From positions 1-56,293 of the forward strand of contig JAJPKM010000049.1 in assembly GCA_021323735.1 (NCBI GenBank): 56,293 nucleotides of DNA, in the 5' to 3' direction. Positions 25,975 through 34,665 of the stretch are shown piece after piece (position 1 is the first letter of the stretch; each line of letters starts with the position of its first letter). The translations under genes were made by a program, and so were the position numbers. The notes under the pieces were generated by a model. It ran no database searches. It saw nothing but the letters and a program-made list of their open reading frames with translations, and had not been told where the DNA came from. The stretch comes from Gammaproteobacteria bacterium (GTDB lineage: Bacteria; Pseudomonadota; Gammaproteobacteria; Steroidobacterales; Steroidobacteraceae).

Positions 25975-27046
25975 GGTGCGGCCGCAGCGACACAGTCTTT
26001 ACCAGCGCCCACACCGGTAGTTGCGGGGCCAGCCCAAGCTCGCGCGTGGCCGCCTTGGTGACGCGCGCCATGATGACGGTTCCGCCGATGTCCACGCCCA
26101 CGAGATCGGAATCCCCGGCATCGTCCATGATGGCCGTTATCACGCCGCTCAAACTGTTGCGCACGCTCAAGTGCTGGGGCGGCTGAGTCGCGACGATTAA
26201 GTCCCGTGCCAACAGCTGCACTCTCAGCTTGGCGCCGACAATGGCGTTGGCTGCGTGAACCTTGAGCTCGCCGCTGCCGACCCGTACGCGCAGCAGTCCG
26301 CTGTCCGGATCCGGCCCCAAGACCGTGGCATCGACGACCGCGCCCACGGCGTCGGCGCCGACGATGGCCCGCAGATGTGGGTTCAAGCTCATATCGTTCA
26401 AGTTTCCCTGGGCAATGGTTTTTCCCGCTTCCATGAGCACCAAGTGGGTGGCGAGCCTCAGGACCTCATCGAAATCATGGCTGACGTACACCATGGGAAT
26501 GGCCAGCTGATCGCGCAAGGTTTCCAGATAGGGCAGAACCTCTTCGCGGCGCGAGGCATCGAGGGAGGCCAACGGTTCATCGAGCAGCAGAAGGCTGGGT
26601 TGCGTGAGCAGGGCGCGGCCGATGGCCACGCGCTGGCGTTCGCCGCCCGAGAGCTGATGGGTGCGCCGATGCATCAGAACGCCCAAGTCGAGCAGATCGG
26701 CCACCAGATCGATGCCCACGAAGGGCGGCACCTTGGCACGCCGTTGCGCATAGTGCAGATTGGCGGCCACGCTCAAGTGCGGAAATAACCGAGCATCCTG
26801 GAATACATAGCCGATGCGCCGCCGTTCCGGCGGCAGGTCGATGCGCCGCGCGGTATCGAGCAGTACGGCCTCATCGAGGGCCACGCGTCCTCGATCGGCC
26901 TCGAGCAAACCCGCAATGACATTCACCAGCGTGCTCTTGCCGCAGCCGGAACGGCCGAACAATCCCACGACGCCCGGGGTGGGTAGTTCGAATTGCGCGT
27001 TCAGTTCGAAGGCGCCGCGGCGCTTTTGGGCAACGACTTGAAGCAT
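25967..27046 (-). CDS. modC: Molybdate ABC transporter ATP-binding protein
   Basis: The 359-aa ATPase has Walker A GRSGCGKST, signature LSGGERQR, Walker B LLLLDEPLASLD and switch His in YVSHDFDEV. C-terminal Mop/TOBE segments (VRNSLSGVITAIMDD ... VDIGGTVIMARVTKAA) bind molybdate/tungstate and identify ModC rather than another importer. The ATG shares one base with the modB stop (TGATG). An open frame continues upstream but only shadows modB. The neighbour hemH is divergent, and no modA or modE is present in the window. Confidence 0.93.
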   Translation of the reverse strand: MLQVVAQKRRGAFELNAQFELPTPGVVGLFGRSGCGKSTLVNVIAGLLEADRGRVALDEAVLLDTARRIDLPPERRRIGYVFQDARLFPHLSVAANLHYAQRRAKVPPFVGIDLVADLLDLGVLMHRRTHQLSGGERQRVAIGRALLTQPSLLLLDEPLASLDASRREEVLPYLETLRDQLAIPMVYVSHDFDEVLRLATHLVLMEAGKTIAQGNLNDMSLNPHLRAIVGADAVGAVVDATVLGPDPDSGLLRVRVGSGELKVHAANAIVGAKLRVQLLARDLIVATQPPQHLSVRNSLSGVITAIMDDAGDSDLVGVDIGGTVIMARVTKAATRELGLAPQLPVWALVKTVSLRPHPI

Positions 27047-27735
27047 CAGTGCCCCAGCATGCGCCGCACGCGGCGCGCGAACCATTCCGACAGCAGCAAT
27101 CCGCTCAAGCCGAGGAGGCAGGAGATCACGGCCAGGCGCGCCGCGGCCCCATCGCCGCCCGGCGTTTGCAGCGCCGAATACAACGCCAGCGGCAGCGTGC
27201 GCGTCTCGCCGGGAATGTTGGACACGAAGGTGATCACGGCGCCGAATTCGCCGAGCGCCGCGCAAAACGCGGTGATGGCGCCCGCCAGAACGCCGGGCAG
27301 CATCAGCGGCAGGGTAATCGTGGCGAACCGGTCCAGGACGCCTGCGCCCAAGGTGCGCGCGGCATCCTCGAGGCCGCGATCGACATTCTCCAGCGAGATG
27401 CGCATGGCCCGCACCATCAGCGGAAAGGACATCACGGCCGTGGCGAGCGCGGCGCCGTTGCGGGTGAAAATGAGCTCGATGCCGAATGCACGTTCGAGCC
27501 AGCCGCCGATCGGTCCGCGCGCGCCGAACAGCAACAGCAACAGATAGCCGATGACCACCGGCGGCAGCACCAGAGGCAGGTGCACGAATGCATCCACAAC
27601 CGTACGCCCCACGAATTGCCGGCGAGTCAGTACCCATGCAGACAAAACCGCGAAGGGAAGACTGAAAAGAACGCTGCGGGACGCAACGCTCAAGCTCAAG
27701 GCAAGCGCTTCGCTCTCATTGGCACTCAGCCACAT
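27046..27735 (-). CDS. modB: Molybdate ABC transporter permease
   Basis: The 229-aa membrane protein has five or six membrane segments and the permease EAA-loop motif (EDAARTLGAGVLDRFATITLPLMLPGVLAG). HLPLVLPPVVIGYLLL and GEFGAVITFVSNIPGET are typical ModB stretches. The ATG at 27735 overlaps the stop of a six-codon upstream frame (TGATG). A TTG at 27759 is in frame but sits only one base from AGGAG, too close to use. ModB normally works with periplasmic ModA, which must be encoded elsewhere. Confidence 0.93.
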   Translation of the reverse strand: MWLSANESEALALSLSVASRSVLFSLPFAVLSAWVLTRRQFVGRTVVDAFVHLPLVLPPVVIGYLLLLLFGARGPIGGWLERAFGIELIFTRNGAALATAVMSFPLMVRAMRISLENVDRGLEDAARTLGAGVLDRFATITLPLMLPGVLAGAITAFCAALGEFGAVITFVSNIPGETRTLPLALYSALQTPGGDGAAARLAVISCLLGLSGLLLSEWFARRVRRMLGH

Positions 27736-27755
27736 CACAATAGATTTGTACCCAT
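27735..27755 (-). other. Six-codon upstream frame coupled to modB
   Basis: On the minus strand ATG-GGT-ACA-AAT-CTA-TTG-TGA has AGGAG (27761-27765) five bases before its ATG. Its stop overlaps the modB ATG as TGATG. It may be a leader cistron for translational coupling; modB itself has no other ribosome-binding site nearby. Confidence 0.45.
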
Positions 27756-27918
27756 ACAAGCTCCTGAACGGTGCGCAGGATGCGGATCATGAGGCAGTAT
27801 ACTGTGCGAATATGCGCGGAACTTAAGATACGCGGCGCACGCGGAATATTTGAGGCGTGCGCGATTTTGTTGCGCGAGTCATTCGGACTAGAGACAGGCC
27901 GCTAGGTTAAGGATCGAT

Positions 27919-28956
27919 ATGCCCTATTTTCACGCCGCGGCCTCGTCCGCCGCGTCGGCAGACTCCCCGTCATCCGGACGGATTGGGGTGCTCATGGTCA
28001 ATTTGGGTACGCCGGAGTCGCCGTCCTATTTCGCCGTGCAGCGCTACTTGCGCGAGTTCTTGAGCGACCGGCGCGTCATCGAGACCTCGCGCTGGATCTG
28101 GCTGCCTCTGCTGTACGGTCTGATTTTGCCGTTTCGCCCGATGCGAACCGCGCACAAGTACCGCAAGATTTGGCTGCCGGAAGGTTCGCCCTTGGCGGTG
28201 TATTCGAAGCGCCTGACCGCGAAGGTGGGCGCGGTGTTGCACGCCCGCTTCGCCGATCGTGTCTGCGTCGAGCTTGCCATGACCTATGGGAATCCGAGCA
28301 TCGCCCGCGCCCTCGAGTCCTTGAGCGGACGCAGCGTCAGGAAACTGCTGGTGCTCCCCCTGTACCCGCAATACTGCTCGTCGACGACGGGCTCGGTGTT
28401 CGACCGCGCCGCCGGAGCTCTGCAACGCCGTCGTTGGCTGCCCGAAACCCGCTTCGTCAACGACTACTATCATCACGCGGCGTATATCGAGGCGCTGGCG
28501 GCACGGATTCTGGGCCACTGGGCCGAAGTCGGCGAACGATCGCACTTGTTGTTCTCGTATCACGGAATCCCTGCCGCGTACGTCGCCGAGGGCGACCCCT
28601 ATCAAGTGCAATCGGAGGCGACCACTCGCCTAGTGGTGTCGCGCTTGGGAATGGCGCCGGACCAATGGTCGCATTGCTATCAATCGCGATTCGGCTCAGT
28701 GGAATGGCTGCAGCCCTATACGGAAAACACCCTCGAACTGCTGGCCAAGCGCGGCGTGCGCACGGTCACCGTGGTGTCGCCGTCGTTCGCGGTGGATTGC
28801 CTGGAAACATTGGAGGAAGTCGCGATCGAATACCGGGAAAAGTTCCTGGCGATGGGCGGCGAGCGTTTGACACTGGTACCCGCTCTCAACGACGACGACA
28901 GCCACGCCGAGGCTCTGGGGGCGATCGTGAGCAACCAGCTGCAGGGTTGGGTCTGA
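27919..28956 (+). CDS. hemH: Ferrochelatase
   Basis: The 345-aa enzyme inserts Fe2+ into protoporphyrin IX, the last step of heme synthesis. Family landmarks are GVLMVNLGTPESPS near residue 20, AMTYGNPSI, VLPLYPQYCSSTTGS, the catalytic His in LFSYHGIP, and a C-terminal VSPSFAVDCLETLEE with the metal-site Glu. Length is normal for a proteobacterial HemH. The start is ATG 27919 with AAGG upstream. It stands alone between modBC and a vapBC pair. Confidence 0.96.
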   Translation: MPYFHAAASSAASADSPSSGRIGVLMVNLGTPESPSYFAVQRYLREFLSDRRVIETSRWIWLPLLYGLILPFRPMRTAHKYRKIWLPEGSPLAVYSKRLTAKVGAVLHARFADRVCVELAMTYGNPSIARALESLSGRSVRKLLVLPLYPQYCSSTTGSVFDRAAGALQRRRWLPETRFVNDYYHHAAYIEALAARILGHWAEVGERSHLLFSYHGIPAAYVAEGDPYQVQSEATTRLVVSRLGMAPDQWSHCYQSRFGSVEWLQPYTENTLELLAKRGVRTVTVVSPSFAVDCLETLEEVAIEYREKFLAMGGERLTLVPALNDDDSHAEALGAIVSNQLQGWV

Positions 28957-28968
28957 GCCTTCGGCGGA

Positions 28969-29364
28969 CTAGGAAAGGAGTTGGAACTCGGGAAGCTTGG
29001 ATGCTTTGCGATCGAATGTTGCGGTGTATTCGCATCCTGCGCCCACGTTGTTGACGCCGATCAGGCAGTCGGCGAAGTCGGCCGAACTCGACCGAAACCG
29101 CTGCAAAGCCGTACCCACTGCCGATGCATCGACCGCCCGTAGTTGCGCCGTGGCAAGGAGGCCGTCGATAGCTTCCCCGATCTGTGTCCGCGAATATTCA
29201 TAAAGATCTTCCAGGACCCATGCGCACTCGACCAGCACGATGTCTGACAGCAAGGCCGGCTCGTCGCTGCAATGTTCCTTCAGATAGCGCGATGCCGCGT
29301 CCGCTTGCTTCTCGTCGTCGGCAACCAGCAAGCGCACGATGACGTTGGTATCGACGCCGATCAC
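28969..29364 (-). CDS. vapC: VapC-type PIN-domain toxin
   Basis: The 131-aa PIN-domain ribonuclease has the expected acidic residues: Asp5 in GVDTNVIVRLL, Glu in LVECAWVL, and Asp in SADFADCLIG with a late ATFDRKA. VapC toxins cleave tRNA or rRNA and are held inactive by VapB. Its start shares four bases (ATGA) with the end of the antitoxin gene, so the pair is one operon. Activity cannot be judged from sequence, but all key residues are present. Confidence 0.9.
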   Translation of the reverse strand: MIGVDTNVIVRLLVADDEKQADAASRYLKEHCSDEPALLSDIVLVECAWVLEDLYEYSRTQIGEAIDGLLATAQLRAVDASAVGTALQRFRSSSADFADCLIGVNNVGAGCEYTATFDRKASKLPEFQLLS

Positions 29365-29609
29365 GGATCCGCTCGTTTGGCCGCGCGCCGACGAATGACT
29401 GATTGCATATCGTCCACGGTGGCACGGCGTTTGGGCCGCGGCAGAATGTCGCGCAGCGTCGAGACATCACGCGTGGCGGCAGCGAGCCGAACCGAGCCGT
29501 CGGGTTCGACCACGAAGCGCAGCCGATCGCCGACTTTCAAATGCATACGCATTCGGATTGCCTTCGGGATCGTGACCTGTCCTTTGCTGGAAATCGTGGA
29601 CTCGCTCAT
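29361..29609 (-). CDS. vapB: VapB antitoxin (AbrB/MazE fold)
   Basis: The 82-aa protein carries an N-terminal swapped-hairpin DNA-binding domain (STISSKGQVTIPKAIRMRMHLKVGDRLRF, residues 4-32) typical of AbrB-type antitoxins. The C-terminal part (LPRPKRRATVDDMQSVIRRRA) would wrap the VapC toxin. The gene is just after a perfect 13-bp inverted repeat (29626-29656), the likely autoregulatory operator. Start ATG 29609, antitoxin first in the operon. Confidence 0.9.
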   Translation of the reverse strand: MSESTISSKGQVTIPKAIRMRMHLKVGDRLRFVVEPDGSVRLAAATRDVSTLRDILPRPKRRATVDDMQSVIRRRAAKRADP

Positions 29610-29625
29610 CGTGGCTTACCTTGAA

Positions 29626-29656
29626 TAGAATTCTTTACGGTAGGTAAAGAATTCTA
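29626..29656. promoter_or_regulatory. Perfect inverted repeat, vapBC operator
   Basis: TAGAATTCTTTAC (29626-29638) and GTAAAGAATTCTA (29644-29656) are exact inverted repeats around a 5-bp centre, 17 bp before the vapB start. Such palindromes are bound by VapB-VapC complexes for conditional repression. Binding is inferred. Confidence 0.75.
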
Positions 29657-29684
29657 CCAAGCAAAGCAGGTTCGGGCAACGGCG

Positions 29685-31337
29685 CTATTTCGCCCAGGCG
29701 CGATCCATGATGGCATCGACATCGAGCGCTGCGCCGCTTGCGCCGAAAACCGCACCCCAACCCGAATCGACATCCAATCGAGTCGCGCAAAATCCTTCCG
29801 CCGCGGCGCGCGAGGGTGCGCCGGTCGCGCCGCTGAGCAGGATGGCAGCCTGCATCATGGTCACGAAGGACTGGGTGAACCGGCGCGCATGCGCCTCACT
29901 CAAGTCGCCTGCATCGAGGCCGGCGACGAAGCGCTCGAATGCCGCGTCGTAGTTCGGGTGCTTGCCCCGCGCACTCGCCAATTCTTGGAGCACGACCTCG
30001 CGAGTGGCATGGGATCTGCCGAAGGCACGCAATACATCAAGGCACATGATGTTGCCGGATCCTTCCCAAATGGAGTTGACCGGCATTTCGCGCGCCATCC
30101 GCGCCAGCGGTAGCTCTTCCGTATAGCCGTTTCCCCCGAGCACCTCCATGGCTTCCGCGGCGAATTCGCAGCCACGCTTGCATACCCAGAATTTGGCGGC
30201 GGAGGTGAGCACCCGGCGCAGCGCGATCTCACCCGGCTGCTCCGAGTCGAAGGCACGGGCCAGGCGCAGGCTGAGCGCAGTGGCGGCCTCCGATTCCAAC
30301 GCCAAATCGGCGAGCACGCTGCGCATCAAGGGCTGATCGATTAGCGCCGCACCGAAGGCTTTCCGGTGACGCGCGTGGTGTAAGGCCTGGACCAGCGCCT
30401 GGCGCATCATGCCGGCGCTGCCGGTGCAGCAATCCAAGCGGGTAAAGGTTCCCATCTCGAGGATGGTCGGAATGCCACGGCCCTCCTCGCCGAGCAGAGT
30501 GGCCCAGGCATCTATGAATTCGACTTCCGACGAGGCGTTCGAGCGATTGCCGAGCTTGTCCTTCAAGCGCTGAATATAGATTCCATTGAGGGATCCGTCG
30601 GGCAGACGCCGCGGCATGAAAAAACACGACAGGCCGGCGCCGGATTGCGCGAGCACCAGATGCGCGTCGCATTGCGGCGCGGAGAAGAACCACTTATGCC
30701 CGGTAATTCGGTAGCTGCCGTCGGCCGACTTAAGCGCGCGCGTGGTGTTGGCGCGGACGTCGGAGCCACCCTGCTTTTCGGTCATGCCCATGCCGATGAG
30801 TCCGCCGCGCTTGTAATGAAACGCGATGTCGCGTGCATCGTATTCGCGGCTGAGCAGTCGCGGCACCCACTCGAGCGCCAGCGATGTATCGCGGCGCATG
30901 GCGGCGATGGCCCCATAGGTCATGGTGGTCGGACACAGCGTGCCACTCTCGATTTGCGCCTGCATCAGATAACCTGCCGCGCGCGCCGCATGTGCCGCCG
31001 GTCTGGCAGACTCCTCCCAGGGACTGCTGTGATATCCACGGGCGGCAATACCCTGCATCAGGGCATGCCAGGAGGGGTGAAACTCGATAGAGTCGACTCG
31101 CTCACCCTGGGCGTTGAAATTATGCAGCACCGGCGCGAAGCGGTTGGCCAGGCGGGCATGCTCGAAAAGGGTGCAGGTGCCCAACTCCCCGCCGGCACGG
31201 CGAAGATCTGCGGCGGCCCAGCCGGCGCCCTCACGCTGCACGGCCTCCTTGAGGGCGTCGTCGCTGTCGAACAGGTTGTAATCGGTCAGCGGCGGTGTTT
31301 GATTGAAAACTGCATGCGTGCCTGAGCCGTGTTCCAT
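29685..31337 (-). CDS. AidB-like acyl-CoA dehydrogenase
   Basis: At 550 aa this is longer than ordinary acyl-CoA dehydrogenases and follows AidB: an N-terminal TPPLTDYNLFDSD opening, MGMTEKQGGSDVRANTTRA, GHKWFFSAPQCDAHLVLAQ, LGEEGRGIPTILEMGTFTRLDC and VLGGNGYTEELPLARMARE, with a C-terminal helical domain. AidB is an FAD protein of the E. coli alkylation (Ada) response that binds DNA; its enzymatic role is unsettled. No ada or alkB lies nearby. The gene is monocistronic and divergent from the lysAC group. Confidence 0.88.
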   Translation of the reverse strand: MEHGSGTHAVFNQTPPLTDYNLFDSDDALKEAVQREGAGWAAADLRRAGGELGTCTLFEHARLANRFAPVLHNFNAQGERVDSIEFHPSWHALMQGIAARGYHSSPWEESARPAAHAARAAGYLMQAQIESGTLCPTTMTYGAIAAMRRDTSLALEWVPRLLSREYDARDIAFHYKRGGLIGMGMTEKQGGSDVRANTTRALKSADGSYRITGHKWFFSAPQCDAHLVLAQSGAGLSCFFMPRRLPDGSLNGIYIQRLKDKLGNRSNASSEVEFIDAWATLLGEEGRGIPTILEMGTFTRLDCCTGSAGMMRQALVQALHHARHRKAFGAALIDQPLMRSVLADLALESEAATALSLRLARAFDSEQPGEIALRRVLTSAAKFWVCKRGCEFAAEAMEVLGGNGYTEELPLARMAREMPVNSIWEGSGNIMCLDVLRAFGRSHATREVVLQELASARGKHPNYDAAFERFVAGLDAGDLSEAHARRFTQSFVTMMQAAILLSGATGAPSRAAAEGFCATRLDVDSGWGAVFGASGAALDVDAIMDRAWAK

Positions 31338-31793
31338 GATTCATCTTGCACCCGTCGCGGCGTCACGGCTATTCCAACCCCGCGGGGTCGATTCAGGCGG
31401 ACGCGACAATTACGCTAAAGTACATGCAGAATAGTTATTAATATATTGATAATAAAAGATTATAAGTGTTCATCGAAGGCATCCGCTTGTTGCGATGCTT
31501 CGGTCGGACGCAGCGAACCCGAACCGCGAATCCGAATCGAGAGGGATGCCATACGTTGCGCCGGTGCTCGTTGCAGTCCGTTTCCGGCAGGCGCAGCGAT
31601 TTTGCTCACGGGCCTAAACGGCTCGGATCCCGCAGGCGAAAACGGTTCTGGTCCCCCGGGGGAGGCGGTTCCGGTCCCGCGGGCGCTCGATTCCGATCAC
31701 GCTAGTTGAATGCCGGGCAGAATCGGCTATAGTGCGCAGCTTCACGATCCCAAGCTGATCGATCCCATTGATTTGAAGGGCTTTTCTCTAAAA
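31338..31793. other. 456-bp intergenic region with an AT-rich stretch and a GC-rich tandem repeat
   Basis: Bases 31418-31468 are very AT-rich (ATTAATATATTGATAATAAAAG), a likely promoter zone. Bases 31617-31700 hold a degenerate tandem repeat. Small frames here have no recognisable coding character, and I call no gene. Confidence 0.5.
31617..31700. repeat. Degenerate ~23-24-bp tandem repeat
   Basis: Units starting at 31617, 31641 and about 31664, plus a partial fourth, follow the pattern AACGGtTCnGgTCCCgCgGGcGA. The GC-rich cores (GTCCCCCGGGGGA) can each fold on themselves. Role unknown; it lies about 100 bp before a small acidic gene and lysAC. Confidence 0.55.
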
Positions 31794-32012
31794 ATGAGCG
31801 AACGCGAAGACGAACATTTCGATATAGACGATGAGTTTCTCGGGGAAGCCGAAGAAGCCCACGACTTCGATCCCCTCATTGAGCGCACCGAGCGGCGCCC
31901 CAAAGCAGTGGCCGCCGGCAAACGCGGGAAAGCGGCCTGGAGCCGGGTTGAAGACGTGCTGGCTGAGCGCCAGCTGGAAAAAGAACTGCGCGATATTTTC
32001 GAAGACGATTAG
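31794..32012 (+). CDS. Small acidic protein, PA3496-like
   Basis: The 72-aa product starts at ATG 31794 (a longer frame begins at 31710 but includes promoter-like sequence). It is acidic at the N-terminus (REDEHFDIDDEFLGEAEEAHDFD) and ends in WSRVEDVLAERQLEKELRDIFEDD. This C-terminal (W/R)xxVEDxLExxxLxxEL pattern recalls the PA3496 family of small proteins linked to envelope integrity in Pseudomonas. The match is by memory and limited. It lies 46 bp before lysAC and is probably cotranscribed with it. Confidence 0.6.
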   Translation: MSEREDEHFDIDDEFLGEAEEAHDFDPLIERTERRPKAVAAGKRGKAAWSRVEDVLAERQLEKELRDIFEDD

Positions 32013-32058
32013 ATTCGTTGCACCCCGGCAAGCGCCGGGTCCGCGGGACTTACAATTT

Positions 32059-34665
32059 ATGTCTTCTCCCCTTGAGCCAAACACAGCACGGCCCTGGCTC
32101 GTGCTCAAATTCGGCGGCACCAGCGTGTCCAGCGTTGCCAATTGGCACAACATTGCGCGGGTGCTCCGGGCTCGCATCGCCGAAGGGTTCCAGCCGGTCG
32201 TGGTGCATTCGGCACTCTCGGGAATAACCGACCGGCTCGAGTTGCTATTGTCGGCGGCACTTCGAGCCGCGCACGCGCCGATCCTCGACCACATCGAAGC
32301 GGCGCACCGCAATCTTGCGGCGCAGCTTCAGGTAGTGCCCAACGCGCAATTCGAGGCCTTCATTCGCGAGCTTCGGGACATGATCACCCAGCTGGCGGAG
32401 CGTCGCCGCATCGATGACGCCACGCGTGCGCGCGTCATGGCCATGGGCGAGTTGTTGTCGACCACTCTGGGTGCGGAATTCTTGAACGCCCAGGGAATCT
32501 GCACCGAATGGGTGGACGTGCGTCAGGTGCTGCGCGGCGACGATCGCAATCACGCGACGCACCAGGCCAGTGTGCTGTCGGCGACCTGTGACTTTACCCC
32601 TGACTTGAAGCTGCAGGCCGCTTGGGCCTTACTCGATCGGGTGGTGATCACCCAAGGTTTCATTGCGGCGAACGCGGCCGGCGACACCGTGCTCCTGGGG
32701 CGCGGCGGGTCCGACACCTCGAGCGCGTATATCGCGGCAAAGCTGCAGGCGGCTCGCCTGGAAATTTGGACCGATGTACCGGGGCTGTTCAGCGCCAATC
32801 CCCGCGCGGTGCCCACGGCGCGGCTACTGCGCCAGCTGCACTACGACGAAGCGCAGGAAATTGCCAGCAACGGCGCGAAGGTCCTGCATCCGCGCTGCGT
32901 GCTGCCGGTGCGTCAGTACAAAATTCCTTTGCATGTGTATGCGACTCAGGCGCCCGGCTTGGAGGGCACCATTGTCTCAGAAAACGTGGCCGACAGCGCC
33001 GCGCAGGTCAAGGCGATCGCCATCAAGAAGGGAATTACCCTAGTTTCGATGGAGAGCCCCGGTATGTGGCATCAGGTGGGCTTTCTCGCCGATGCTTTCC
33101 AGGTGTTCAAGCAGCACGGCTTGTCCGTGGATTTGGTGTCGACCTCGGAAACCAATGTCACGGTGTCCTTGGATCCCACCGCCAATACCTTGGATGGGGC
33201 GGCACTCACGCGGCTGTCGACGGCCTTGGGTGAGCTGTGCCGGGTCGAAATTCTCGGACCGTGCGCCTCCTTGAGCCTGTTGGGCCAGAATATTCGCGGC
33301 ATCTTGCATGAGATGGGTTCGGCCTTTGAATTGTTCCAGGACCAAAAGATCTACCTGGTGACCCAGGCCGCCAATGATCTGAATTTCACCTTCGTCATCG
33401 ACGAATCCCAGGGAGATCGGCTGGTAGGGCAGCTGCACGAGCGGCTCATTCAGAGCATCGGTTCGGATCGGGTGCTCGGACCCACCTGGGCGCAACTGTT
33501 CTCCGACAAGGACTCGGCAAGCACCCCGGCCGTCCATTGGTGGGAGCTGCCGCAGAAGCGCAGCGCGTTGCTCGATATCGCGGCGCGCGAATCGGCAGCC
33601 TATGTCTACGACACCGAAACATTGGAAGCCGCAATCGCCGCCGTGCTGAACGTAAAGTCGGTCAAGCACTGGGCCTATGCGATGAAGGCCAATTGGCACG
33701 CCGACATTCTGCGCAAGGTGTATGCCTCCGGCTTGAACTTGGAGTGCGTTTCGCGCGGCGAGCTCGAGCATGCCTTTGCCTCGGTGCCGGCGCTGGACCC
33801 GCAGCGGATCCTGTTTACCCCGAACTTCGCGCCGCGCGCCGAGTATGAATTCGGCTTCGCGCGGAACGTGCGGGTCACGCTGGACAATCTGTACCCCTTG
33901 AAGAGCTGGCCTGAGGTATTTCGCGGACAGCAGATCTTCCTGCGCATCGATCCCGGGTTTGGCCGCGGCCACCACAGCCATGTGCGCACCGCCGGCGTGC
34001 ATACCAAATTCGGCATTTCGCTGTCCGAGATCGATGAACTCGTTGCCCTAACCCGTGGCTCGGGTGTGCGGGTTACCGGATTGCACGCGCATACCGGTAG
34101 TGGAATCTTCGATGTGGCCAATTGGCTCGAAACCGGGGCATTGCTCGGGAATCTCGCCAAGCGATTCCCGGAGGTCACCGTGGTGGATTTGGGGGGCGGC
34201 ATCGGCGTCCCGGACCAACTCGGCCACGATGAAATCGATCTCGGCGCACTCGATCGAGGGATCGCGGGATTGACGAGGGATTTTCCGCATCTCGAGTTTT
34301 GGATGGAGCCGGGCAGATATCTGGTGGCGAAGGCGGGGGTCCTGGTGGCGCAGGTGACCCAGCTCAAGACCAAGGGCGACGTTCGCTATGTGGGAGTCGC
34401 CACGGGGATGAATTCGCTGATTCGCCCGGCGCTGTATGGCGCGCATCACGATATCCGCAATCTCACCCGGCTCGAGCAGTCCATGACTCATCGGGTCAAT
34501 GTGGTGGGACCGATCTGCGAAAGCGGCGATCAGCTGGGCTCGGATCGCTGGCTGCCGGAGACGCACGAAGGCGATGTCATTCTCATCGCCCACTGCGGTG
34601 CCTATGGCTATGCGATGTCCTCGAACTATAACCGGCGCGCTCCGGCGAGGGAGTTCGTGATATGA
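32059..34665 (+). CDS. lysAC: Bifunctional aspartate kinase / diaminopimelate decarboxylase
   Basis: The 868-aa fusion carries both the first and the last step of lysine synthesis. The N-terminal aspartokinase (~1-460) has VLKFGGTSVSS, LLGRGGSDTSSAY and two ACT-like regions (e.g. VKAIAIKKGITLVSMES, VDLVSTSETNVTVSLD) for feedback control. The C-terminal DAP decarboxylase (~480-868) has the PLP Lys543 in YAMKANWH, HTGSGIF, DLGGGIG, EPGRYLV and the CGAYGYAMSSNYN end motif (PLP/substrate site). This arrangement is known in Xanthomonas and Xylella. The start is ATG 32059; the open frame extends further but overlaps the preceding small gene. It overlaps asd by ATGA. Confidence 0.95.
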   Translation: MSSPLEPNTARPWLVLKFGGTSVSSVANWHNIARVLRARIAEGFQPVVVHSALSGITDRLELLLSAALRAAHAPILDHIEAAHRNLAAQLQVVPNAQFEAFIRELRDMITQLAERRRIDDATRARVMAMGELLSTTLGAEFLNAQGICTEWVDVRQVLRGDDRNHATHQASVLSATCDFTPDLKLQAAWALLDRVVITQGFIAANAAGDTVLLGRGGSDTSSAYIAAKLQAARLEIWTDVPGLFSANPRAVPTARLLRQLHYDEAQEIASNGAKVLHPRCVLPVRQYKIPLHVYATQAPGLEGTIVSENVADSAAQVKAIAIKKGITLVSMESPGMWHQVGFLADAFQVFKQHGLSVDLVSTSETNVTVSLDPTANTLDGAALTRLSTALGELCRVEILGPCASLSLLGQNIRGILHEMGSAFELFQDQKIYLVTQAANDLNFTFVIDESQGDRLVGQLHERLIQSIGSDRVLGPTWAQLFSDKDSASTPAVHWWELPQKRSALLDIAARESAAYVYDTETLEAAIAAVLNVKSVKHWAYAMKANWHADILRKVYASGLNLECVSRGELEHAFASVPALDPQRILFTPNFAPRAEYEFGFARNVRVTLDNLYPLKSWPEVFRGQQIFLRIDPGFGRGHHSHVRTAGVHTKFGISLSEIDELVALTRGSGVRVTGLHAHTGSGIFDVANWLETGALLGNLAKRFPEVTVVDLGGGIGVPDQLGHDEIDLGALDRGIAGLTRDFPHLEFWMEPGRYLVAKAGVLVAQVTQLKTKGDVRYVGVATGMNSLIRPALYGAHHDIRNLTRLEQSMTHRVNVVGPICESGDQLGSDRWLPETHEGDVILIAHCGAYGYAMSSNYNRRAPAREFVI

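Noticed and set aside
27047-27637. N-terminal 197-residue extension of modC
   Set aside because: It is an Arg/Ala-rich shadow of modB in another frame. The ModC domain begins at the ATG overlapping the modB stop.
31446-31709. 87-residue open frame in the AT/GC-mixed intergenic region
   Set aside because: The product is low-complexity, arises partly from the tandem repeat at 31617-31700, lacks a good ribosome-binding site, and overlaps an equally open frame.
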